A stretch of 64,000 nt of DNA from Photobacterium salinisoli (GTDB lineage: Bacteria > Pseudomonadota > Gammaproteobacteria > Enterobacterales > Vibrionaceae), in the NCBI RefSeq assembly GCF_003614885.1, contig NZ_QZMS01000011.1, positions 620,001 to 684,000 of the forward strand, in the 5' to 3' direction. Shown in pieces: positions 1-8,745 of the stretch (positions within the stretch are counted from its first letter, which is position 1; every line of letters starts with the position of its first letter). The notes below the pieces were generated by a model that did no database searches, was not told the origin of the DNA, and saw only the letters and a list, made by a program, of their open reading frames with translations. A program made the translations under genes and the position numbers.

Positions 1-277
1 GAACAGCTAAATCCTCCAGAAGCTAGAGCATGAAACTCTCTCACTTCACACGCTTCACTAATACTATGGTATCAAATCCTGTATTTCGCAACTTTTGCAG
101 CGATGTTTAGGTGATTTTTCCCTGATACCTATCCGCCTTTCACAGGCAGCCCAAACGACTGGCAAACTGCTCAGTAACAGTGAGCAATCAGCATCATTTT
201 TTCACTATATAGTGTAGAATCCTCCGCTTAAATTCAGGGTCAACACCCGCCAGCAGGACAGAAAAAGAGGAGAGATT

Positions 278-1240
278 GTGGCACTCGGCAAAGCATTTAT
301 TCAGGTCCCCACCGCCCAGGCAGCACTGGCATTAGCCATTACGGGCACCGGGCTTGCCTGGTCACTGTTTTATCCTGAATTCGGTATTCATGTCCGTTCT
401 GTTTGCGCATTGATTGGCGCCTGCCTGCTCATTCCTGTAGTAATGAAATACCTGCTCAATCCCAAGCTGTTTCTGTCAGATTTACACCATCCGCTGTACG
501 GCAGCCTGATGGCGCCTATGTCGATGACAATGCTGGTACTGGCTGATTACCTGGCAGGCGTCCACCCTGCCAGCGCCCGCGTCCTGTGGTATCCGGCACT
601 GGTACTGCACCTCACCATGATGGTTTTGTTTTTCAGCTTTCAAATCAATAATTTCCGTCTGATACATTTGTATCCGAGCTGGTTCCTTTATCCCGTTGGC
701 GCGATCAGTGGTACGCTGGCAGGCTCACAGCTGGGCTACGCTGAATTTTCCATCTTTATGACCAATGCCTGTGTGGCAATTTACTTCTTTATGCTGCCCG
801 TGGTGCTGTACCGCTTATGCTTTGCCGGTCGCCTGCCCCGGGTCGCTCGCCCCACCCTGACCATCATGGCCGCCCCGGTGAACCTGTCGCTGACGGCGTA
901 CCTGACAAATCTGGCCAGTCCCGATCCTATTCTGACCGGTGCGCTGGCGGGCATTGGCATCACGATGACCATCTTCGTTTACCTGTGTTACATCGACATT
1001 CTCAAATACAGATTCCAGCCTTCCATGGCCGCGATCACTTTTCCTTCCGTGATCAGTGCGGTTGCCATGCACCGATTGACAGAGTGGCTGCCGGATGACC
1101 ATGCGCTGTCAAAATACCTGAATCTGACAGGTGTGATCGAAATCAGTGTTGCTACCCTGCTGGTGTGCTGGGTCGGCGCTAACTATGCACTGTATTACTG
1201 GAACTCCTATTTCAGAGAGCCCTCCAGAGCCAGCCACTAA
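278..1240 (+). CDS. TDT-family (TehA-like) membrane transporter
   Basis: This 320-residue protein is almost wholly hydrophobic, with about ten predicted membrane segments, as expected for the tellurite-resistance/dicarboxylate transporter (TDT) family that includes TehA and SLAC1-type anion channels. The GTG start at 278 is preceded by a strong purine-rich ribosome site (AAAGAGGAGAGA), so it is preferred over internal ATGs. It would move a small anion across the inner membrane; the substrate cannot be read from the sequence. It stands alone and converges on the MFS gene at a shared terminator hairpin. The family call comes from overall hydrophobic pattern and composition rather than a single diagnostic motif. 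Confidence 0.75.
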   Translation: MALGKAFIQVPTAQAALALAITGTGLAWSLFYPEFGIHVRSVCALIGACLLIPVVMKYLLNPKLFLSDLHHPLYGSLMAPMSMTMLVLADYLAGVHPASARVLWYPALVLHLTMMVLFFSFQINNFRLIHLYPSWFLYPVGAISGTLAGSQLGYAEFSIFMTNACVAIYFFMLPVVLYRLCFAGRLPRVARPTLTIMAAPVNLSLTAYLTNLASPDPILTGALAGIGITMTIFVYLCYIDILKYRFQPSMAAITFPSVISAVAMHRLTEWLPDDHALSKYLNLTGVIEISVATLLVCWVGANYALYYWNSYFREPSRASH

Positions 1241-1244
1241 ACGC

Positions 1245-1268
1245 GAAAAGGCCCACAAGGGCCTTTTC
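1245..1268. terminator. Bidirectional terminator between convergent transporter genes
   Basis: GAAAAGGCCC and GGGCCTTTTC form a perfect 10-bp stem with an ACAA loop. It lies just after the TDT gene stop and just before the stop of the convergent MFS gene. The A/T-rich outer ends give a U-tract on both strands. Confidence 0.85.
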
Positions 1269-1279
1269 AGTTCGGGTTG

Positions 1280-2464
1280 TCAGACAGACGATGGTGCAAC
1301 AGCCACTCGGGGCTTATCCAGCCTGCCGGAAACCCAGGTTAAGGCAAATGCCAGCATCACAATCACAGCGCCAATCCAGGGTGCATCGGTCAGCGACATC
1401 TGCTCAATCACGACACCGCCTATCAGCGAACCCAGCGCAATACCGACATTAAACGCGGCAATGTTCAGTCCTGAAGCGACATCCACAGCCTGAGGGGTAT
1501 AACGCTTGGCAAGCTGAACCACGTACACCTGCAGGCCCGGCACATTGCCAAAGGCAAATGCCCCCCACACCAGCACAGTCAGGACCGCGAGCACAGGACT
1601 GTATGCGGTAAAAGTGAATGCCAGCAACACCAACGCCAGTGCGGCAAATATCCACAACAAGGCGGTTACCGGCCCTTTGCTGTCGGCCAGTTTTCCACCC
1701 CAGATGTTACCTGCCGCCACAGACACGCCGTAAATCAGCAAGATAACACTGATCGCTCCTTCCGCCAGGCCGGTTACCTGCTGAAGAATAGGGGCCAGAT
1801 AAGTAAACGCCACAAAGGTGCCGCCGTAACCAACGGCTGTCATGGCATAAACCAATAGCAGGCGCGGGTTCACTAACACCGCCAGTTGCTGTTTCAGTCG
1901 GGTTGGAGGCGACTGTTTCAGGTTTGCCGGTACCAGTAAGGCGCTGCCGATCAGGGCAACCAGGCCAAGTAACGCCACAATCAGGAAGGTTGCCCGCCAG
2001 CCGAATAACTGACCAATCCAGGTCCCCAGAGGCACGCCAGTCACCAGCGCCACGGTCAGCCCGGTAAACATGGTCGCGATAGCGCTGGCTTCTTTTTCCT
2101 TGCTGACCAGGCTGGTTGCTATGGTTGACCCGATGGAGAAGAACACACCGTGGGCCAGACCAGTCAGTATCCGCGCCGCAATCAGTGATTCATAGCCGGG
2201 CGCCAGCCAGGCCATCAGGTTTCCCGCAATGAAGAGCATCATCAGCGATAAAAGCACGATTTTACGCGGCCAGCGGCCGGTCAGTGCCGTCAGTACCGGT
2301 GCGCCAATGGCGACACCCAGGGCATACAAACTCACCAGCAAACCTGCAGAGGGCAGGCTGACATGTAAATCTTGCGCTATGGTGGGAACCAGCCCCACGA
2401 TGACAAACTCTGTGGTTCCTATGGCAAAGGCGCTCAGAGTGAGCGCCCATAATGCTAAAGGCAT
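1280..2464 (-). CDS. MFS drug/metabolite exporter, DHA1 type
   Basis: This 394-residue protein has twelve hydrophobic segments and the N-terminal pattern typical of AraJ/YdhP/NepI-like DHA1 exporters (FAIGTTEFVIVGLVP near residue 13, LTGRWPRK around 60). It probably exports a small molecule by proton antiport; the substrate is unknown. It is divergent from the LysR gene across 91 bp, so the regulator probably controls it. ATG start at 2464 follows an AGACGGAGATAAG stretch that can act as a ribosome site. Confidence 0.85.
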   Translation of the reverse strand: MPLALWALTLSAFAIGTTEFVIVGLVPTIAQDLHVSLPSAGLLVSLYALGVAIGAPVLTALTGRWPRKIVLLSLMMLFIAGNLMAWLAPGYESLIAARILTGLAHGVFFSIGSTIATSLVSKEKEASAIATMFTGLTVALVTGVPLGTWIGQLFGWRATFLIVALLGLVALIGSALLVPANLKQSPPTRLKQQLAVLVNPRLLLVYAMTAVGYGGTFVAFTYLAPILQQVTGLAEGAISVILLIYGVSVAAGNIWGGKLADSKGPVTALLWIFAALALVLLAFTFTAYSPVLAVLTVLVWGAFAFGNVPGLQVYVVQLAKRYTPQAVDVASGLNIAAFNVGIALGSLIGGVVIEQMSLTDAPWIGAVIVMLAFALTWVSGRLDKPRVAVAPSSV

Positions 2465-2555
2465 AAACTTATCTCCGTCTCAAAAGGTTGACGGCGAGTA
2501 TGCCCGGGCTTATTTTTGTTTAAAATACCGCAAATTACAAATTACTATATCGATA

Positions 2556-3446
2556 ATGACAATAATATCGCGTACAGAAGAGCTGGAGATTTTCCTAGCC
2601 GTGGTGGACAACGGCGGTTTTTCTGCCGCCGCCAATCAATTGGATCTGCAGGTGGCTAAAGTCTCCAGAGCCATCGCCCGGCTGGAAGCTGAACTGGGTG
2701 TCAGCCTGCTGACCCGCACTACCCGGCGGGTCGAGCTGACCGAAGAAGGACGCTTTTTTGCGCAGCATATTCGCAATGGGCTCAGTCAGATTTCAGATGC
2801 GGAAGAAAAACTACGAGGGCTTAAAGGACAACCGGCGGGCCGTCTGAGAGTTGATTCAGCCAGCCCGTTTATCCTGCATCAGCTCGTCCCCCATATTGCC
2901 GATTTTCGCGCTCAGTATCCTGACATTGATATTGAGCTGATCTCCAGCGAAAGCATTATTGATTTAATCGAAAAGCGCACCGATCTGGCGATCCGGATTG
3001 GCGAACTGAAAGACTCCAATCTTCATGCCAAGTTCCTGGGCCGCAGTGCGCTGCGGATAGTGGCCAGCCCTTCCTATCTGGCAACATTCGGCACACCACA
3101 CACCGCCGCCGATCTGGCTCAGCACCAGTGCATAGGGTTTGCCGGACAACCCAATCTGAATAAGTGGCCTTTAATCTCAGGACCCACCTCACCGTTGATG
3201 TCCCTCCAGGCCAGCAGCGGCGAAACAGTGCGCCAGCTTTGCCTTGAAGGCAACGGACTGGCGCTGTTGTCGAATTTCATGGTGTGCAGGGATCTGGCAG
3301 CCGGCCGCTTGATTGCGGTAATGGATGAGGCGATCGCCAGCCCGAATAACCGGGAGCCGGTACAGGCGGTCTATTACAAAAACTCCGCACTGTCCCCCCG
3401 CATCAGGGCATTTCTGGATTTTATTGCAGAAAAACTTTGTCTCTAG
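2556..3446 (+). CDS. LysR-family transcriptional regulator
   Basis: This 296-residue protein has an N-terminal winged helix-turn-helix (about residues 5-64, including FLAVVDNGGFSAAANQL and SRAIARLEAELG) and a C-terminal LysR effector-binding domain. The ATG at 2556 gives the standard LysR N-terminus; the reading frame stays open upstream through the promoter and the divergent MFS gene, but that extension has no LysR character. The regulator probably controls the divergent MFS exporter and possibly the aldo/keto reductase that follows. LysR proteins of the DsdC/YafC group with exporters often respond to toxic small molecules, but no ligand can be inferred here. Confidence 0.88.
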   Translation: MTIISRTEELEIFLAVVDNGGFSAAANQLDLQVAKVSRAIARLEAELGVSLLTRTTRRVELTEEGRFFAQHIRNGLSQISDAEEKLRGLKGQPAGRLRVDSASPFILHQLVPHIADFRAQYPDIDIELISSESIIDLIEKRTDLAIRIGELKDSNLHAKFLGRSALRIVASPSYLATFGTPHTAADLAQHQCIGFAGQPNLNKWPLISGPTSPLMSLQASSGETVRQLCLEGNGLALLSNFMVCRDLAAGRLIAVMDEAIASPNNREPVQAVYYKNSALSPRIRAFLDFIAEKLCL

Positions 3447-3557
3447 TGAAAATTATTGCAATAAGTGAGACAGTCTTTTGTCAGATGTGGTCTTTTTCCT
3501 GCGGCTGAAAAGCCTAAGCTAAGCGACACTGATTCACTGATCTCATACAGGAAACAC

Positions 3558-4367
3558 ATGATGAATACTCCCCTGCCACATCTGGGCTTCGGCACCTTTC
3601 GGCTGGAAGGCCAAACCGCCTTCGACGCTGTCACTATGGCACTGAACGCCGGCTACCGGCACATAGATACGGCACAGATTTACGGCAATGAGCAAGCGGT
3701 TGGCGATGCAATCAAAGCCTCCGGGATTGCCAGAGCAGAGCTGTTCCTGACCACCAAAGTCTGGACCGACAATTTACACCGTAATGCCTTCATTCCCAGT
3801 GTCGAAGCCAGCCTGGCGAAACTCGGCACCGAATATGTTGACTTGCTGCTGGTGCACTGGCCGCTGAACAACAATGTCGTGGCGATGGCCGATTATCTGT
3901 CGTCGCTGAAAAAGGCGCAGGATATGGGCCTGGCTCGCCTCATCGGGGTCTCAAATTTCACCGCCGCTCAGACCGAACAGGCCGTCAGCATTCTCGGCGA
4001 AGGGATACTGCTGACCAATCAGTTTGAAGTCCACCCTTATCTTCAAAACCACAAAGTGGTGGCGAAATGCCAAGATCTGGGTTTGATCGTGACCGGTTAT
4101 ATGCCTTTTGCATACGGCGCCGTGCTGAAGGATCCTGTGATTCAGGCCATCGCTGAAAAACACGGTGCCACCGCGGCACAAGTGGTACTGGCATGGATGC
4201 GTCAGCTGGGTTATGTCACCATCCCTTCGTCCACCCGGCAGGCCAATATTAACAGCAACCTGCTGGCAGATTCACTTGAGCTGGACGCCAGCGATTTTGC
4301 CGAGATAGCAGCGCTGGATCGTGGCCATCGGGTCGCTAATCCGGATTTCTCTCCTGAGTGGGACTGA
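3558..4367 (+). CDS. dkgB: Aldo/keto reductase, DkgB-like
   Basis: This 269-residue NADPH-dependent reductase closely follows E. coli DkgB (2,5-diketo-D-gluconate reductase B / methylglyoxal reductase). The catalytic tetrad is visible as D37, Y42 (DTAQIY), K67 (TTKVW) and H100 (LVHWP), and the C-terminus ends in PEWD as DkgB does. ATG 3558 is used with AGGAAA just upstream; ATG 3561 is equally possible. It acts in the cytoplasm on ketoaldehydes such as methylglyoxal. Its last 32 bp overlap the end of the convergent histidine kinase gene. Confidence 0.87.
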   Translation: MMNTPLPHLGFGTFRLEGQTAFDAVTMALNAGYRHIDTAQIYGNEQAVGDAIKASGIARAELFLTTKVWTDNLHRNAFIPSVEASLAKLGTEYVDLLLVHWPLNNNVVAMADYLSSLKKAQDMGLARLIGVSNFTAAQTEQAVSILGEGILLTNQFEVHPYLQNHKVVAKCQDLGLIVTGYMPFAYGAVLKDPVIQAIAEKHGATAAQVVLAWMRQLGYVTIPSSTRQANINSNLLADSLELDASDFAEIAALDRGHRVANPDFSPEWD

Positions 4368-5793
4368 TAGCGCCCCCCTCTGTCTTTTTTGGCAGCCGGA
4401 CGGTAAACCGGCTGCCTTTACCCGGTGACGAGACCAGATCGATTTGTCCCTGCAATGTTTTGACCATAGCGGCGACAAACGGCAGACCCAGGCCATAGCC
4501 GGGCTGGTGACGGCTCGCTTCGACCCGGTACAGACGCCGGAAAATCAAAGCGTGATGGGCCTTTGCAATCCCAATCCCCTGATCGCAGACACTGAACCAT
4601 ACCCAGCCATCCTCTTCGCCGCACAGCAGGGTAATGTCGCCGCCAGGCTGACTGTACTTCAGACTGTTATCCAGCAAGTTAACGGCGATTTGTGTCAGAC
4701 GTTTGGCATCAGAGTGCAGCATCACCGGCTGCAGGGCCGATGTATTTAAGGACAAGCCCGCCTCTTCGGCCACTTCCTCATACCAGGCAGCAACGTCGGC
4801 CAGCACTGACGCCAGATTGACCGACGCCAGCTGACAGGGATAACGGCCAACCTGCTCATCATGAATACGCATCAGGGTGGTGAGCATCTGGCTGGCTTTC
4901 TGTGCTGATTCCGCACAGTCTGACAAGGCGGCCACCAGTTTTTGTTGTGACTGCTCACTCTGCTGTTTTCCATTGTCCTCGCTGAGTGCAGCTTCTGTGG
5001 TCAATAGGATACGGGACAGCGGTGTTCTGACATCATGGGCAATCGCATCCACGGTATTATCCATTCCCCGAACGGCGTCTTTCAGGCGGTTCAGCACCTG
5101 CTGCACACTCCGGCTGAGTTGCCCGAACTGCCCTTTGGCTTCGGGGGGCGGCAAGTCAGTGTCCAGCATGGCGTCCAAAGAGCCGCTGCTGATCTGATCC
5201 ACGCTTCTGGCCAAATTGTGCAAAGGCAACAGTGTCCGGCTCAGTAACTGCCAGACCACCAGTGACATCACAGCGACCATTACAGCCAGTGCCACAATCA
5301 GCCAGCTCCCTTGCCTGACTAACTGACTGCGCCTCGGGCCACCGTCCATCACCAGCCAGTAGCGGGCAGGTTTGCCACTGAGCTCAAGCGTAAGATAGGG
5401 CGCATCACTGAATAGGTGATACCACAAACGATCCGGTAACAGATAGGCCGACGGGGCATCGGGCAATGCGGCAGGCTCTGCACCACTGATCCATTCAAGC
5501 TGCCCTGTCGGTGTCATTTTCAACACGCTGACAGCGTTTTCGATCAGCCGGTTGGGGTTACTGACCACCACGTGCTCAAACTTAGCTTCCGACTCAAAAG
5601 TCAGTATGCGCTGATACTCCTGCCCGTACGATTCGAGTAATTTCCTTTCCTGGTAATCCAGCTGATAAGTCAGAACCAGCGCCATCACAGTCACTATCAG
5701 CAGAAAACAGGCAAACAGGGTCAGCAAAAAACGGCTGAATAATGCACGCTGAGCCCCGCGTGTGGCTTGTTCAGCCCTGATGTCTGAGCACAT
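4336..5793 (-). CDS. Sensor histidine kinase
   Basis: This 485-residue inner-membrane kinase has a membrane segment near residues 20-42, a periplasmic sensor region of about 115 residues, a second membrane segment near 163-185, a HAMP linker, a dimerisation domain with the phosphoacceptor H253 (AIAHDVRTPLSR), and an HATPase domain with N (NLLDNSLKYS), G1 (VCDQGIGI) and G2 (GYGLGLPFV) boxes. The ATG at 5793 overlaps the response-regulator stop by 23 bp, which shows translational coupling. The stimulus is unknown; the divergent HbpS-like gene hints at haem or redox stress. The 3' end overlaps the convergent aldo/keto reductase. Confidence 0.88.
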   Translation of the reverse strand: MCSDIRAEQATRGAQRALFSRFLLTLFACFLLIVTVMALVLTYQLDYQERKLLESYGQEYQRILTFESEAKFEHVVVSNPNRLIENAVSVLKMTPTGQLEWISGAEPAALPDAPSAYLLPDRLWYHLFSDAPYLTLELSGKPARYWLVMDGGPRRSQLVRQGSWLIVALAVMVAVMSLVVWQLLSRTLLPLHNLARSVDQISSGSLDAMLDTDLPPPEAKGQFGQLSRSVQQVLNRLKDAVRGMDNTVDAIAHDVRTPLSRILLTTEAALSEDNGKQQSEQSQQKLVAALSDCAESAQKASQMLTTLMRIHDEQVGRYPCQLASVNLASVLADVAAWYEEVAEEAGLSLNTSALQPVMLHSDAKRLTQIAVNLLDNSLKYSQPGGDITLLCGEEDGWVWFSVCDQGIGIAKAHHALIFRRLYRVEASRHQPGYGLGLPFVAAMVKTLQGQIDLVSSPGKGSRFTVRLPKKTEGGAISPTQERNPD

Positions 5794-6448
5794 AACCCAC
5801 TCCGCGAATCGTATGCAGCAGCGGCGTCGCATAGCCTTTGTCGATTTTTCCGCGCAGGCGGCAGACCAGTACATCCACTACATTGGTTTGCGGGTCGAAC
5901 TGAAATCCCCACACCTGCTCCAGAATCACGGTTTTTGATAACACCCGCCCCGGCTGGGTCATCAGCAATTTCAACAGCGCGAACTCTCGCGGTTTTAACA
6001 CAATCTGCTCGCCGTCCCGCCGGGCCTCGCGCGATAATAAATCCAGCGTCAGCCCCTGATAACTCAGTACCTCTGTGCCAGAGGCGGCAGGCTGACGTCT
6101 GAGCAAAGTCTGACAACGGGCAGCCAGCTCAGCAAACGCGAACGGTTTGACCAGATAGTCATCGGCACCGGACTGCAGGCCCAGCACCCGTTCATCCACC
6201 GAGTGCCGGGCGCTCAGGATCAGTACCGGGGTACGGTGCCCTTCGCCACGCAGTTGCCGTAAAACCGTCATGCCGTCCATCACAGGCAGCATCAAATCAA
6301 GAATGATCAGATCATAGGGTTCCTGACAGGCAAGCTGATACCCCAGTTTGCCGTCGGCACAGACTGTGACCTGAAAATTCAGCTCTTCCAGCCCCTGTCG
6401 TACAAACTCACGAATAGGGGCGTCATCTTCTATCACTAAGATATGCAT
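5771..6448 (-). CDS. OmpR-family response regulator
   Basis: This 225-residue regulator has a receiver domain (acidic pocket E7-D8-D9, phosphoacceptor D51 in ILDLMLP, later SAR and K in VKPF) followed by an OmpR/PhoB winged helix with the typical LKPREFALL and VDVLVCRLRGKI segments. The ATG at 6448 starts the canonical MHILVIEDD; the longer frame adds nothing recognisable. It is the first gene of an operon with the histidine kinase. It faces the HbpS-like gene across about 150 bp holding a strong inverted repeat that may be its operator. Confidence 0.92.
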   Translation of the reverse strand: MHILVIEDDAPIREFVRQGLEELNFQVTVCADGKLGYQLACQEPYDLIILDLMLPVMDGMTVLRQLRGEGHRTPVLILSARHSVDERVLGLQSGADDYLVKPFAFAELAARCQTLLRRQPAASGTEVLSYQGLTLDLLSREARRDGEQIVLKPREFALLKLLMTQPGRVLSKTVILEQVWGFQFDPQTNVVDVLVCRLRGKIDKGYATPLLHTIRGVGYVLRHQG

Positions 6449-6506
6449 GCTTAACCTGACCGTGCCCGTGCTAACCAAAACGCTGATAGTACCATGGCAG
6501 CACATG

Positions 6507-6538
6507 GCCTGAAGATTACAAACTGGTAATCTTCAGGC
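6507..6538. promoter_or_regulatory. 13-bp perfect inverted repeat, candidate operator
   Basis: GCCTGAAGATTAC and GTAATCTTCAGGC are exact inverted copies separated by AAACTG. The element sits in the divergent intergenic region between the response regulator and the HbpS-like gene, about 60 bp from each start. There is no U-tract and no gene ends here, so an operator is more likely than a terminator. Binding by the neighbouring response regulator is an inference. Confidence 0.6.
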
Positions 6539-6602
6539 AAGTCTGTGGCAATCCAGACCCAGTAAAGTCATGTCATTCCCCCATCCCATCAAAGGATATG
6601 AC

Positions 6603-7085
6603 ATGAAAAACCTGACCCCACTTTACCTGGCATGCGCTGTATTCGGCGCTTCTGCTTCGGCTGCAACAACAGTTGCAGAGGCCCAGCTTTCGTCCGGCAC
6701 GGCTTTTGAACTTGCACAAGCCGCTGTCGCGCAGTGCGCCAAAGACAATTATGCCGTCACTGCCACTGTGGTTGACCGTTCGGGCCGGGTACTGGCACAA
6801 CTGCGCCAGAACAGTGCCGGCCCGCACACCCTGGACAGCTCGCGTAAGAAAGCCTTCACGGCGGTCAGCATGAAGCAGCCGACAGCGAACCTGATGACAC
6901 TGGTGAACGACAAGCCGCTGATGGCGCCGCTGAAAGACATGGATGACAATTTACTGTTTCTGGCCGGCGGCCTGCCCATTAGCGTGAATAATCAGGTCGT
7001 CGCGGCCATTGGCGTCGGTGGCGCGCCTGGTGGCCATCTGGATGTGGCCTGCGCCGAAGCGGCGATAGGTGCTGTTATCAAATAA
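6603..7085 (+). CDS. Secreted HbpS/GlcG-family haem-binding-like protein
   Basis: This 160-residue protein has an N-terminal signal peptide (LYLACAVFGASASAA, cleavage near residue 20) and a single GlcG/HbpS domain: SGTAFELAQAAVAQC, ATVVDRSGRVLAQLR, SSRKKAFTAVS, and GGLPISVNNQVVAAIGVGG. The ATG at 6603 follows AAAGGA at good spacing, whereas the upstream in-frame ATG at 6570 would hide the signal peptide. In Streptomyces, HbpS is an extracellular haem-responsive partner of the SenS/SenR two-component system. The divergent kinase/regulator pair here makes an analogous role plausible, though unproven. Confidence 0.82.
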   Translation: MKNLTPLYLACAVFGASASAATTVAEAQLSSGTAFELAQAAVAQCAKDNYAVTATVVDRSGRVLAQLRQNSAGPHTLDSSRKKAFTAVSMKQPTANLMTLVNDKPLMAPLKDMDDNLLFLAGGLPISVNNQVVAAIGVGGAPGGHLDVACAEAAIGAVIK

Positions 7086-7230
7086 CGTTAACGCCATATT
7101 CTCGTTACTAAAATAATATCAACGGCATAGCTTCAGTTTTCTGACTATGTCGTTGTACATTGGGCCATCTCCCATCACGTTTTGTGTGTTTGGCCTTTCG
7201 CTCAGGTACTGTGCGACTTCACAATAACAC

Positions 7231-7246
7231 TGTCCCTTTAGGGACA
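7231..7246. promoter_or_regulatory. Palindromic operator candidate upstream of the NhaC-family gene
   Basis: TGTCCCT and AGGGACA form perfect 7-bp inverted arms around TT. The site lies 60 bp upstream of the transporter start, in an intergenic region of about 220 bp, and could bind the LuxR-type regulator encoded at the end of the cluster. No terminator-type U-tract follows. Confidence 0.45.
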
Positions 7247-7306
7247 TGTGCAGCCCCGGCCATTTCAATAACAATTCCATAACAACCTCCAGGAAGGATA
7301 TCGGTT

Positions 7307-8734
7307 ATGGAATACGCCATTACAAAAGAACGCTTGAGAACATTGCCAGTGTCCTGGCTATTAGCGATCAGTGGCCTCGTTATCGTCGCTGTGATGAGTC
7401 ATGTCTTTTTTGCGGATCAGGGCGACTTTGGCCCCGCCTCATTACTGCCAAGTGCGACTGTCATACTGTTAGCGCTGGCGACCAGACGCACACTTGAGCC
7501 TTTGATTGCCGGCGCCCTTATTGGCTTTCTGATTATTTCTCCCACATCTGCATTGCAGGATTTTACCGGTGCGGCCTTAGAAGTGATGCAAGGCCCGGTA
7601 ATGGGCTGGATACTGCTCCTGACCGGTCTGTTTGGCGGACTGATTGCCTTGCTGCATTTATCAGGCGGAACACTGGCTTTCAGTGAAAAACTGCAGCTTT
7701 ACATTCAGACACGCCGACAGGCGCTGCTCGCGAGCTGGGTGCTGGGTTTACTGATTTTTATCGACGATTACCTGAACGCGCTGACGGTCAGTGCCGCTAT
7801 GAAAAAAGTCACTGACAAACTGAAAATCTCGCGAGAAATGCTGGCCTATGTGGTGGATTCCACTTCGGCACCAGTTTGCCTGCTAGTGCCGTTTTCAACC
7901 TGGGTTATTTTCATTGCCGGGCTGATAGAAACTAACGGTGTGACGGAAGCCGGAAGCGGTATTGCTTACTACTTCACCCTTATCCCTTATGTGGTGTATC
8001 CCTGGATTGCCGTGCTGATCATCCCCCTCGTTGCGATAGGCATCATTCCTCCTCTGGGCGCCATGAAACAAGCAGAAGCCCACCCAGAGATCCCAAAAGA
8101 AACATTCACTGCTGAGCTCCACCAGACGCCCAGAGTGATCAACTTTATTCTGCCTATTCTGATCCTGATTGGCGCAACCTGGTACTTCAACATTGATGCC
8201 ATGATTGGTGTCGGCTGTGCCCTCGCAACATGTTTTGTGCTTTATACACTGCAGGGAATCGCGACTTTCAGCCGGTTGTTTGATGAAATGATGCATGGTT
8301 TACAAACCATGCTGGTACCCATTGGTATTGTTTTTACGGCTTTTATTCTGCAAATCGTCAATGATAAATTAGGACTGACTCACTTTCTTATCAACACGGT
8401 TACACCTTACATAACCGCAGACTGGCTGCCCGTAACCTCTTTTATTGTCTTGTCTTTACTTACCTTTTCTACCGGCTCATTCTGGGGAATTTATGCAGTG
8501 TCATTCCCTATCCTTGTGCCTCTGGCTCAGGCTCTGGATGCCAACATGCCATTGACCCTGGGCGCTCTGATTTCAGCCGGTGCCTTTGGCAGTCACGCCT
8601 GCTTCTTTGGTGATTCCACCGTCATCGCCGCAAAAGGCTGTGGCATTTCCCCTATACAGCATGCCCTCACTCAGCTTCCCTATACTCTGATAGCGGCAGG
8701 CATCAGTTCTATTATCTTCATTGTACTTGCATAA
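7307..8734 (+). CDS. NhaC-family Na+/H+ antiporter-like transporter
   Basis: This 475-residue protein has about eleven to twelve membrane segments and the NhaC/YheL-type pattern, including the conserved FIDDYLNALTVSAAM segment near residue 147, DSTSAPVCLLVPFSTW around 185, and GSFWGIYAVSFPI and HACFFGDSTVIAA in the C-terminal half. Start ATG 7307 has AGGAAGG at good spacing. The family includes Na+/H+ antiporters and amino-acid or organic-solute exchangers. Because the next gene, 11 bp downstream, encodes a deacetylase-type amidohydrolase, this member may import or exchange an acetylated amine rather than serve salt balance. Confidence 0.85.
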   Translation: MEYAITKERLRTLPVSWLLAISGLVIVAVMSHVFFADQGDFGPASLLPSATVILLALATRRTLEPLIAGALIGFLIISPTSALQDFTGAALEVMQGPVMGWILLLTGLFGGLIALLHLSGGTLAFSEKLQLYIQTRRQALLASWVLGLLIFIDDYLNALTVSAAMKKVTDKLKISREMLAYVVDSTSAPVCLLVPFSTWVIFIAGLIETNGVTEAGSGIAYYFTLIPYVVYPWIAVLIIPLVAIGIIPPLGAMKQAEAHPEIPKETFTAELHQTPRVINFILPILILIGATWYFNIDAMIGVGCALATCFVLYTLQGIATFSRLFDEMMHGLQTMLVPIGIVFTAFILQIVNDKLGLTHFLINTVTPYITADWLPVTSFIVLSLLTFSTGSFWGIYAVSFPILVPLAQALDANMPLTLGALISAGAFGSHACFFGDSTVIAAKGCGISPIQHALTQLPYTLIAAGISSIIFIVLA

Positions 8735-8745
8735 GGATTAGCATC

